A stretch of DNA of 64,000 nucleotides, taken from JBGSYJ01 sp041748075. GTDB taxonomy: Bacteria; Acidobacteriota; Thermoanaerobaculia; Gp7-AA8. The position numbers and the translations under genes were made by a program. The stretch is from positions 67,802-131,801 of the forward strand of contig JBGTDX010000118.1 in assembly GCA_041748075.1 (NCBI GenBank). The letters are read 5' to 3'. Positions 16,733 to 24,095 of the stretch are shown one piece after another. The notes below the pieces were generated by a model. The model saw only the letters and a program-made list of their open reading frames with translations. It made no database searches and was not told the DNA's origin. Position 1 is the stretch's first letter. Every line of letters starts with the position of its first letter.

Positions 16733-19180
16733 ATGAACCGAAACAGACTGAAAGTCGCAACGACGCTACTTCTGCTGCTGCCTCTGCTTTCGTGTACGAG
16801 CTTCCGCTCGTATCAGAGCGCGAAAGACTTCGAAGAGCAGGGCAAGTGGGACGAGGCGATCGTCGAATACCAGAAGGCACTCGAGGTCGATCCCAACAAC
16901 GTCCGCTACAAAATGGCGCTCGACAGGAGCAAGCTGGAAGCTTCGCGCGCACACTTCGAGAAGGGCAAATCGCTCCGCGCGGCTGCAATCGAAGCGCGAA
17001 ACCGGGGAGAGGCTGCGCGAGCGCTGCAGCTCAACGAGCTCGCGCTGGTCGAGTTCGAGCTCGTCGTCAGACTGGATTCCACAAACCAGTTTGCCGCGGT
17101 CGAGTATGCGAAAGTCGTCTCCGCGATTCAGGAAGCAACGGCCGCAGCAAACGGTCCGACCTTCGAAGAGCGCAAGCGCGCGGTCGTCACCAAGGCGCAG
17201 CCGCCACAACTCAACCCAACCTCGCTCGAGCCGATCTCACTGTCGTTCCCCCGCCCCACTCCAATCAAGGACATCTACCGTTCCCTCGGCAATGCGTTCG
17301 GCATCAACATCATCTTCGATCAGGGGGTCAAGGATGAAGAGCGCATCTCGATCGAGCTGCGGGACGTCACCGCGCAGCAGGCGCTCGAGCGCGTCATGCA
17401 GGCCGGCAATCAGTTCTACAAGGTCCTCGACGAGAAGACGCTCATCGTCATCCCCGACACACCACAGACCCGGCGTGACTACGAAGATCTCGTCATCCGT
17501 ACGTTCTACCTTTCCAACGGAGATGCCGAGCAGGTGACCAACGTCGTCAGGACGATGATCGAAGCACGGAACGTATTTCCGCTCAAAGCGCTCAACGCGA
17601 TCACGATCCGCGACACCGCGGACAAAGTGCGGATCGCAGAGAAGATCATCGAAGCAAACGACAAGGCGCGTGCAGAAGTCGTCGTGCAGGTCGAGCTTCT
17701 GCAGGTCGACGCCCGCAAGCTGCGCGACATCGGCCTCAAACTCGGCGCCTACAGCACGAGTGGCGCGTTGACCGACGCGGCCGGCGGCACGATCGGAAGC
17801 CTCCCGTACGGGGAGCTGGGCAACATCGCGCTGAACGATTTCAACTTCACGATTCCCACGCTCAGCTATACGCTCCTGAAGAACAACACCGACGCGCGGC
17901 TTCTCGCACGGCCGCAGCTGCGGATCTCCGAGGGTGAGGACGCAACGCTGCACATCGGCCAGAAACAGCCCATTCCCGTCTCGACGCTCTTCACGAACGT
18001 CGGCGTCGGCGGCGGATTCAACCAGGGTCCCATCACCTCGTTCCAGTACCAGGACGTAGGAATCAAGATCGCGATCACGCCGCGCGTCCATCACAACCGC
18101 GAAGTCTCGTTGAAGCTCACCGTCGAGGTGTCGAACATCGCGGGATTCGTTCCAGGCGGCGGAGAAAACTCTCCCGATCAGCCGATCATCGGAACCCGCA
18201 CCATCCAGTCGACCATCCGACTCAAGGACGGTGAGACGAACCTTCTCGCAGGCCTGATCCGGGAAGACGACTCGATCACCAAAGACGACATCCCCTTCCT
18301 GTCTGACCTTCCGGTCATCGGACGGCTGTTCAGCAGGGAACAGAACAACGTAGCGACCACGGACGTGGTCCTCACCATGACCCCGCACATCATCCGCATC
18401 CCCGACATCACGGACGAGGATCTCGCGCCGATGTGGGTCGGAACGACGAACAATCTGACCTTCCGCGGGGTTTCGCCGCGGCTCGAGTCAAACGTTCAGG
18501 CGGATCCGTTCAACAACGTGCCCCGCACGACCACCGCGACACAGGAGAACCCGCCGCCGTCGCAGGAGTTCTTCGCCCCGGGCCAGGTGCCGGCGACGCA
18601 GCCTCCGCCCTCATCACCCGTTCCACCCGCATCCGGACCGAGCGACGTCTTCCGCCAGCAGCCGCAGCCACCGCCTCCCGGAGGCGGAGCCAATGAGCCG
18701 CAGAATCCAGGTGTTCAACCGCCGCCGCCGGGAGCGTCGTCGATGAACCAAGAAGACTACCGGCTCAAATTCGCCCCGCGAATCGCTCCGCAGCCGTCGA
18801 GAATCGCGCTCGGTCCCGGCGAAGAAAAGGTCTGGTCGATCGTTGCGATGGATGTAGCGGAGCTTGCGATCCCGCAGATGGTGCTGCACTACGACCCGCT
18901 CGCGATGGACATCGCTGGCTTTTCGCTGGGCACGGCACTCGAGATCAACCCTGAAGTTCCGCCGGTCGTATCGATCGACCGGGCGAATGGAACGATTCGC
19001 ATCAGCTCGTCCGACGGCAGCATGCTCCAGTTCCGCTCCGGCGGTGAGGTCGTCGCCTTCCGGGTGCGGGGCGGCGTAACAGGCGACACGATGCTCGTGA
19101 TCGAACCGCTCGCGTTCTCGCAACGCAACGGCGAGCGCGTCGACGTTGCCGTCGCCGGCGGCTCGGCCCGGGTGGAGTAA
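16733..19180 (+). CDS. gspD: GspD-type secretin with N-terminal TPR lipoprotein region and C-terminal cohesin-like domain
   Basis: Outer-membrane channel of the secretion system. The start at 16733 gives a lipoprotein signal (TTLLLLLPLLSC, lipobox LLSC) with GAGAGAAA upstream; 16709 is an alternative ATG. Residues ~25-135 form TPR-like helices (DEAIVEYQKALEVDPNN). An STN-like N0 domain (LSFPRPTPIKDIYRSLGNAF, DQGVKDEERISIELRDVTAQ), an N1 domain and the secretin core (~330-570; VEVSNIAG, TNLLAGLIREDD, DLPVIGRLFS, VVLTMTPHII) follow. After a Pro/Gln-rich linker, ~685-815 is a cohesin-like beta domain (MVLHYDPLAMDIAGFSLG, GEVVAFRVRGGV). Terminal cohesin domains occur in some environmental GspD proteins. 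Confidence 0.9.
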   Translation: MNRNRLKVATTLLLLLPLLSCTSFRSYQSAKDFEEQGKWDEAIVEYQKALEVDPNNVRYKMALDRSKLEASRAHFEKGKSLRAAAIEARNRGEAARALQLNELALVEFELVVRLDSTNQFAAVEYAKVVSAIQEATAAANGPTFEERKRAVVTKAQPPQLNPTSLEPISLSFPRPTPIKDIYRSLGNAFGINIIFDQGVKDEERISIELRDVTAQQALERVMQAGNQFYKVLDEKTLIVIPDTPQTRRDYEDLVIRTFYLSNGDAEQVTNVVRTMIEARNVFPLKALNAITIRDTADKVRIAEKIIEANDKARAEVVVQVELLQVDARKLRDIGLKLGAYSTSGALTDAAGGTIGSLPYGELGNIALNDFNFTIPTLSYTLLKNNTDARLLARPQLRISEGEDATLHIGQKQPIPVSTLFTNVGVGGGFNQGPITSFQYQDVGIKIAITPRVHHNREVSLKLTVEVSNIAGFVPGGGENSPDQPIIGTRTIQSTIRLKDGETNLLAGLIREDDSITKDDIPFLSDLPVIGRLFSREQNNVATTDVVLTMTPHIIRIPDITDEDLAPMWVGTTNNLTFRGVSPRLESNVQADPFNNVPRTTTATQENPPPSQEFFAPGQVPATQPPPSSPVPPASGPSDVFRQQPQPPPPGGGANEPQNPGVQPPPPGASSMNQEDYRLKFAPRIAPQPSRIALGPGEEKVWSIVAMDVAELAIPQMVLHYDPLAMDIAGFSLGTALEINPEVPPVVSIDRANGTIRISSSDGSMLQFRSGGEVVAFRVRGGVTGDTMLVIEPLAFSQRNGERVDVAVAGGSARVE

Positions 19181-19191
19181 CCAGCCAGCTC

Positions 19192-19665
19192 ATGTTCCGA
19201 AAGGTTAACGGAGAAAACGGATTCACAGTCGCCGAGCTCATTACGGTCGTGGCAATCATCGGCCTGCTCGCGGGGATGGCGATTCCGGTCGCAAAGTTCG
19301 GATTCCAGAGGCAGAAGGAGATCGAGCTCCGGAACAGACTTCGCAAGATCACCGATGCGATCGACCGCTACCACGACCTGCGGGTCAAGGGACTGATCAA
19401 AGAGCAGGTAACCCTCGGACAGGGCGAGTATCCGAAAGATCTTCAGCAGCTTGTCGAAGGCGTCGAGTTGATGGACGGAAAGAAAGTAAAGTTCCTGCGC
19501 GAGCGCGATCTGATCGACCCGATGACCGGCAGAAAAGAATGGTTCACCAGATCGAATACCGACGACTTCGATTCCATGAGCTCCGACAACAACAACGTCT
19601 TCGAAGTGCGATCGACCTCGACGAAACTCTCGCTGGACGGCAAGACGCGGTACAACGAATGGTGA
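19192..19665 (+). CDS. gspG: GspG-like pseudopilin
   Basis: Leader of 10 residues, then NG|FTVAELITVVAIIGLLAGMA with Glu5. A long helix (RQKEIELRNRLRKITDAIDR), then the short GspG-type C-terminal domain (EYPKDLQQLVEGVEL, FLRERDLIDPMTGRKEW) typical of major pseudopilins. 157 residues. Starts 11 bases after the secretin gene. First of three consecutive pseudopilin genes; its leader is of normal length, unlike the two that follow. Confidence 0.85.
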   Translation: MFRKVNGENGFTVAELITVVAIIGLLAGMAIPVAKFGFQRQKEIELRNRLRKITDAIDRYHDLRVKGLIKEQVTLGQGEYPKDLQQLVEGVELMDGKKVKFLRERDLIDPMTGRKEWFTRSNTDDFDSMSSDNNNVFEVRSTSTKLSLDGKTRYNEW

Positions 19666-19670
19666 AACTG

Positions 19671-20252
19671 ATGCCTGAAACTCGACGTGACGGTTGTGGG
19701 TTGTGGGTTGTGGGTTGTGGGACCGCCCGGACCCCACACAAACCCCAACTCACAACTCACAACTCACAACTCACAACCGGCCGGGCGGCGGCACCCACAA
19801 CCCACAACCCACAACCCACAACCGGTCGGGCGGCCGGCTTCACCCTCATCGAGCTTCTCGTGGTCGTCACCATCGTCGGACTGCTCGCGGGCATCGCCGT
19901 CGTCAACGTCCTCGGGGCGCAGCGGAAGGCGGCGGAGAACGTGCTGAAAGCGGATCTCGCCCTGATGCGTCAGGGCATCGACAACTTCTACGCCGACAAA
20001 CAGCGGTATCCCTCATCGCTCGAAGAGCTCGTCGAGGCGAAGTACATGCGCAGGATCCCCGTCGATCCGATCACGAAATCGGCCGACACATGGATCCCTG
20101 TCACCGAGGAAGTCGAGTTCGATGGAGGCGGCTTCGGGGGCAGTTTCGGCAGTGATTTCGATTATGACGCGCCCACGGGCCCCGGCATCGCCGACGTGAA
20201 GAGCGGCGCCGAGGGAGAAACCCTCGATGGCGTGCCGTACGGGGAACTGTAA
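19671..20252 (+). CDS. GspG-like pseudopilin with heptamer arrays in its leader
   Basis: The mature part is an ordinary pseudopilin: AG|FTLIELLVVVTIVGLLAGIA with Glu5, then LKADLALMRQGIDNFYADKQ, YPSSLEELVEAKYMRRIPVD, and a Gly-rich C-terminus. The leader is odd: from the ATG at 19671 (GGTGA five bases upstream) it is 56 residues long and encoded by three heptanucleotide arrays, giving repeats such as TTHNSQL and TTHNPQP. No ATG or GTG lies between the last array and the cleavage site; in-frame alternatives (ATG 19659; a TTG and a GTG inside the first array) are all upstream of or within the arrays. One unit gained or lost would shift the frame, so expression may be switchable. Confidence 0.8.
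   Translation: MPETRRDGCGLWVVGCGTARTPHKPQLTTHNSQLTTGRAAAPTTHNPQPTTGRAAGFTLIELLVVVTIVGLLAGIAVVNVLGAQRKAAENVLKADLALMRQGIDNFYADKQRYPSSLEELVEAKYMRRIPVDPITKSADTWIPVTEEVEFDGGGFGGSFGSDFDYDAPTGPGIADVKSGAEGETLDGVPYGEL
19692..19823. repeat. Inverted heptanucleotide arrays H1 inside a pseudopilin leader
   Basis: Left arm 19692-19721 is (GGTTGTG)x4 plus GG; right arm 19794-19823 is its perfect reverse complement, (CCCACAA)x4 plus CC. Between them, 19747-19778 holds (AACTCAC)x4 plus AACC. GC-rich segments of the type CCGCCCGG or CCGGGCGG sit beside the arms. The arms can pair over 30 bp. All lie in frame inside the coding sequence of the second pseudopilin of the operon. Confidence 0.95.
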
Positions 20253-20259
20253 GGTTTAG

Positions 20260-20406
20260 AGAACGGAATGTTGAATGTTGAATGTTGAATGTTGAATGAG
20301 CCCGCTTTCAAAGATTCTCGCGTGTGACGAATGTTATGGATGCCCGCAGAAAAAACCTGCGCGGACCCATTCAACATTCAACATTCAACATTCAACATTC
20401 CGTTCT
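20260..20406. repeat. Inverted heptanucleotide arrays H2 spanning a start codon and leader
   Basis: Left arm 20260-20298: AGAACGGAATG then (TTGAATG)x4. Right arm 20368-20406 is its perfect reverse complement, (CATTCAA)x4 then CATTCCGTTCT. That makes 39-base arms around a 69-base loop. The last three bases of the left arm (ATG, 20296-20298) are the only good start codon for the next pseudopilin gene, and the right arm encodes part of its leader. Confidence 0.95.
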
Positions 20407-21027
20407 AAAAATGTAAGAAATCAACAAGGCTTTACCTTAGCCTCCCTCCTCGTCATCCTGACCGTGATGTCGGTCATCCTCGCCTTCTCCGTCCCGCGCA
20501 TGTGGTCCGACGTCATGCGAAGGGAGCGGGAGCAGCAGGCGGTCTGGGCGATGAAGCAGTACGCGCGCGCGATCACCGAGTATCAGAAAAAGCGCCGCGA
20601 GCTGCCGACGAAACTCGAGCAGCTCGAAGAGCAGACCGAGCCGCGAGTCATCCGCTCGCTCTATCCCAATCCATTCAGCGGAGAGCTCGACTGGGTTCCC
20701 GTGCCGCCGAGCACCGCCGTCCAGGTGCCCGGCCAGCCCGGCGCCCCTGGTGCGGGTCTTCCGACGCCGACGCCCGGATTGTTCCCTTCACCGTCGCCAT
20801 CCCAGCCCGGGCTCAACCCGGGTACCGGACTTCAGGGCGAATACTCCGGACCGATCGGCGGGGTCCGCCTCCCGCTGACGGGGCCGAGCATGATCGTTCT
20901 CAATGGTCAGGACCGGTACGAGAACTGGGTCTACACGATCACGGAGCTGGCGCAGGAGCAGAGTGGCGGTCCCGTCCAGGATCCGACGCGGGCGGCTCCG
21001 ATTACACCGGGAAAGCCTAACCCATAA
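20296..21027 (+). CDS. Pseudopilin-like protein lacking Glu5, start codon inside a heptamer array
   Basis: 243 residues. A 45-residue leader, partly encoded by the right arm of the heptamer hairpin (STFNIQHSTF), ends at QG|FTLASLLVILTVMSVILAFS. Mature position 5 is Ser rather than Glu; in type II systems only the tip pseudopilin GspK normally lacks Glu5. A long helix (RREREQQAVWAMKQYARAIT, YQKKRRELPTKLEQLEEQTE) and a Pro/Gly-rich C-terminal part follow. The only in-frame ATG before the leader is 20296, the last bases of the left heptamer arm. Last gene of the operon; the REP-like stem at 21035 follows. Confidence 0.75.
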   Translation: MSPLSKILACDECYGCPQKKPARTHSTFNIQHSTFRSKNVRNQQGFTLASLLVILTVMSVILAFSVPRMWSDVMRREREQQAVWAMKQYARAITEYQKKRRELPTKLEQLEEQTEPRVIRSLYPNPFSGELDWVPVPPSTAVQVPGQPGAPGAGLPTPTPGLFPSPSPSQPGLNPGTGLQGEYSGPIGGVRLPLTGPSMIVLNGQDRYENWVYTITELAQEQSGGPVQDPTRAAPITPGKPNP

Positions 21028-21034
21028 AGCCCTC

Positions 21035-21121
21035 GTGTCATCCTGAGCGCAGCGAAGGATCCCCTGAGGACTTGCGGTAGCGCCTCGAGGCGGGGGATCC
21101 TTCGCTTCGCTCAGGTTGACA
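21035..21121. repeat. Inverted repeat, family G, second copy
   Basis: Arms 21035-21064 and 21093-21121 repeat the GTGTCATCCTGAGCG / CGCTCAGGTTGACA stem seen at 8895-8982, with a couple of mismatches. It begins eight bases after the last pseudopilin stop codon and precedes the M16 peptidase gene, so it could act as a transcription terminator or mRNA stabiliser. Confidence 0.75.
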
Positions 21122-21241
21122 TCTTTGTCAGTTTGAGCTCCGAGTCCTAAAAACCGCTCCGGGACTCTCTCAAATGCACTAGTTCTGGAATGAATGGGTC
21201 GGCCAGAATTTCGCTCCTTCGAACTCCGTTGGATGGTCTGC

Positions 21242-22528
21242 ATGAGAAAGAACGAGAGCGAGATCGCCCGGCACGTGCTCCCCTCAGGGCTGACCGTGCT
21301 GGTCGAAACGCTGCCGCACGTTCGCTCCGTTGCGCTCGGGTATTACCTCCGGACCGGTTCCGCTGTCGAAACTGAAGATCGGTCCGGCGCATCGCACTTT
21401 CTCGAGCACCTGGTCTTCAAGGCAACCAACCGCAGGAACACCACGCAGATCGCACAGGTGATCGACCTGCTGGGCGGCGAAGTGGACGCCTTCACGGGCA
21501 AGGAGTACACATCGTTCTACGCCCATGTTCTCGATGAACAGGTGGACATGGCACTCGATCTTCTGACGGACCTGGTGGCCGATCCGCTGCTCACCCAGGA
21601 AGACCTCGAGTCCGAACGGGGTGTCGTACTCGAAGAGATCCGGATGGTCGAGGACACGCCCGACGATCTGGTACACGAGATGTTCGTGACGACTTTCTGG
21701 CCCGGTCATCCCCTCGGACGACCCATCCTCGGGACGGAAGAGACGGTGAACAACCTCCAGCGCGAGCAGATCTTCGAGCACTATAGGGAGACGTTCCACC
21801 CGTCGAACATGATCTTCTGCGCGTCCGGCAACGTGCGCCCTTCGCAACTGCTCCCCTATCTCGAAAAGGCGTTTCCGGCCTCGGGAAGCGGACCGGTGCG
21901 TCTCGACTGGCCTCCGCCGATGCCTCACCAGCACGTGCAGCTTCGTGAGAAGCGGGAGCTCGAGCAGGTACACCTCTGCCTGGGGAGCAAAGGCTTCCCC
22001 CAGCAGGGACTCGAGCGCTACTCCGCCGCGCTGCTCAACACGATTCTCGGCGGTGGGATGTCATCGCGGCTGTTCCAGAGAGTGCGGGAGAAAGAGGGAC
22101 TCGTCTACACGGTCACCTCGTACCATACCGGCTATCTCCACGGAGGCTACGAGGCGGTCTACGCTGCGTGCAACCCGAAGAACCTTCGGCGCGTGCTCGA
22201 TCTGACGCTCGAGGAGATGCGCAAGATCAAGGTGGAAGGTGCAACTGCCGAGGAGTTGTCGGCTGCGAAGCGGCACCTGAAGGGATCGATTCTGCTGTCA
22301 CTCGAATCGACCATCAGCCGGATGTCGGGAATCGCGCGGCAGGAGTATTACTTCGGCCGCCAGTTCTCACCCGACGACATCATTGCGCACATCGACGCCG
22401 TGACGCTGGACAACATACAGTCCGTCGCGCAGGCGATCGTCGATCCGGATTCGCTGTCGCTGACGCTGCTGGGAAATCTGCGCAAGCCGGGTATTTCCAC
22501 CGAGGCGCTCAAGCAGGCCGTGGCTTAG
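21242..22528 (+). CDS. M16 family zinc metallopeptidase (pitrilysin/processing peptidase type)
   Basis: About 428 residues. The inverted zinc motif HFLEH (~52) in ASHFLEHLVFKATNRRNT, and the downstream Glu in SERGVVLEEIRMVEDTPDD, mark an active M16 subunit. The C-terminal half has the second M16 domain (LERYSAALLNTILGGGMSSR, LFQRVREKEGLVYTV). Resembles YmxG/PqqL-like single-chain bacterial members that degrade or process peptides. The ATG at 21242 or the in-frame ATG at 21194 could start it. It stands alone, separated from the pseudopilin operon by a REP-like stem. Confidence 0.9.
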   Translation: MRKNESEIARHVLPSGLTVLVETLPHVRSVALGYYLRTGSAVETEDRSGASHFLEHLVFKATNRRNTTQIAQVIDLLGGEVDAFTGKEYTSFYAHVLDEQVDMALDLLTDLVADPLLTQEDLESERGVVLEEIRMVEDTPDDLVHEMFVTTFWPGHPLGRPILGTEETVNNLQREQIFEHYRETFHPSNMIFCASGNVRPSQLLPYLEKAFPASGSGPVRLDWPPPMPHQHVQLREKRELEQVHLCLGSKGFPQQGLERYSAALLNTILGGGMSSRLFQRVREKEGLVYTVTSYHTGYLHGGYEAVYAACNPKNLRRVLDLTLEEMRKIKVEGATAEELSAAKRHLKGSILLSLESTISRMSGIARQEYYFGRQFSPDDIIAHIDAVTLDNIQSVAQAIVDPDSLSLTLLGNLRKPGISTEALKQAVA

Positions 22529-22634
22529 AGGCACTGACGCTTCAGTGTCTTAACAGCGTTTCTCCACCATGATACGCGCCGTCATTGTCGAGCTCGGAAT
22601 GACGCTCCAATTCTAACTGCGCTCTCGCAGCCCC

Positions 22635-23891
22635 TCAGGGCGTGTCGACGAACTCCACGGTCACTCCCTTGTCGACGATGCGGGCAAGGTCGCGCGCTTC
22701 CCAGTTCGGAAGTCTCACGCATCCGGCCGACGACGCGTAGCCGATCGATTCGGGATCGGACGTGCCGTGGATTCCGAAATGCGGCTTGCTCAGAGCCATC
22801 CAGACGATGCCGACCGGAGAGTTTGGACCCGGCTTCAGATGCGCCTCGGCCTCGCTGTCATCGACGTGCGCGAATAGCTTCGGCTGGTAGTGAAAATGGG
22901 GATCGTGCGCGATCGCAGTGATGTTCAACGTCTCGTTCGGTGACGGATCGTATTCGGATCCTACGGTGGTCGGCGAGTGACGGATCATGTTGCCCGAGGC
23001 GTCCATCGCGTGAAGGTAGTTGCCCTTGACCGAGACGACGATCTTCGCGACGCTCTTCGTCGCGTTCTCGGGTCGCGGCGGGTTGACGTTGGGCACGAGG
23101 ATCTGGGCCCCCGCCTGGAGCGTGTCGATATCGACTCCGGGATTCAGCCGCACCAGCATGGCCGGGGACACGTGAAAGCGCTCGCCGAGTTTCTCGGTGA
23201 GCGTCTCGTAACAGAGGCAATCGAGCTTCTCCTTCTCGTAGACATCTTCCGGTATCTTTGTGAACGGGCCCGAGACGTCATCTGCGGTCAGGGTGTGCTG
23301 GACGAGCGCCGGACCGTTGGCGCGGCCAGCAAGAAGGCGGAAGGTCTGCTCGTCTATGGTTCCGGTCGGTGGAATGCCCTCTTCACGCTGAAACCAGTGA
23401 ACCGCGATTTCCGAGTTCTTTCCCCATCGCCCATCGATGCTTCCGGGAGAGAAATTCGCCCGATCGAGGAGTACCTGAGCCCGGAGGACGGACGGGCCGC
23501 GGACATCTCCGGTGATCGGGACCGTCACGGGCAGTGACTCGATAGCGGCAAAATCGACTCCGTCAAAGCTCTCTGTGACGCCAGCAGCCGGGCGAAACTG
23601 AATATTCTGCGCCGCGGGCGTAGAGGGTGCCGGTTGCTGGGCACGAACGGCCTGTTCGGCGCGGAACGACTGCAGATCCCGCCACTGTGCATCGAAGCGT
23701 TCCCGTTCCATCTGCTCCTGATTCGGAGGAGCGCCGACCGGCGCCGAAGTCTCGAATCGTTCCCGGACCGCCTGTCCGGTGCTCTGGGCCGCCTCGTTGA
23801 CCCTGCTCATGGTATCGCTGGTGGTCGACTCTCTGCTGCAGCCGAGTGTCACAACGAGCAACGCCGGCATGATCAGTTTTCTGTAGTTCAT
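22635..23891 (-). CDS. Lipoprotein L,D-transpeptidase with peptidoglycan-binding and LysM regions
   Basis: Peptidoglycan cross-linking enzyme. The start at 23891 has AGGGAA seven bases upstream and gives a lipoprotein signal (LIMPALLVVTLGC). Domains in order: disordered linker (~25-110), peptidoglycan_binding_1 (LRAQVLLDRANFSPGSIDGR, ~125-190), a LysM-like segment (ERFHVSPAMLVRLNPGVDID, LQAGAQILVPN), and a YkuD catalytic domain (~295-418) with the signature HGTSDPESIGYASSAGCVRL, Cys near 389 as nucleophile. 418 residues. Divergent from recN; the longer open frame upstream of 23891 lacks coding sense. Confidence 0.9.
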   Translation of the reverse strand: MNYRKLIMPALLVVTLGCSRESTTSDTMSRVNEAAQSTGQAVRERFETSAPVGAPPNQEQMERERFDAQWRDLQSFRAEQAVRAQQPAPSTPAAQNIQFRPAAGVTESFDGVDFAAIESLPVTVPITGDVRGPSVLRAQVLLDRANFSPGSIDGRWGKNSEIAVHWFQREEGIPPTGTIDEQTFRLLAGRANGPALVQHTLTADDVSGPFTKIPEDVYEKEKLDCLCYETLTEKLGERFHVSPAMLVRLNPGVDIDTLQAGAQILVPNVNPPRPENATKSVAKIVVSVKGNYLHAMDASGNMIRHSPTTVGSEYDPSPNETLNITAIAHDPHFHYQPKLFAHVDDSEAEAHLKPGPNSPVGIVWMALSKPHFGIHGTSDPESIGYASSAGCVRLPNWEARDLARIVDKGVTVEFVDTP

Positions 23892-23943
23892 GGTGGTGTT
23901 CCCTTTCACCTCGTGTACAAAGCAAGGATGCTGCCCACGGATG

Positions 23944-24092
23944 AGGTTCCCGGTTCTGGGTCTGGGTTCCGGCAGTTCCGGGAGAGTCGAATCGTTTCGG
24001 CCACGTGACATCAGTTCGATGATGAGTGCATCATTGAAATCGCAAATCAAAGAAGGACGTCTTCCCAAGCCAGAACCCGGAACCCAGAACCC
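23944..24092. repeat. Inverted heptamer-like arrays H3 upstream of recN
   Basis: Left block ~23946-23972 reads as GGTTCTG / GGTCTG / GGTTCCG units. The right block 24071-24092 reads CAGAACC CGGAACC CAGAACC on the same strand, i.e. the same unit inverted. The arms are imperfectly complementary. The right block ends four bases before the recN start codon, and the left lies in the 5' region of the divergent transpeptidase gene, so both promoters must lie in or beside this structure. Confidence 0.7.
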
Positions 24093-24095
24093 AAA

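Noticed and set aside
17237..18388. 383-codon minus-strand frame
   Set aside because: Shadow of the secretin core on the plus strand.
19692..20406. Heptamer arrays considered as a CRISPR array
   Set aside because: Units are 7 bases with no spacers between them and in inverted pairs; no cas genes are in the window.
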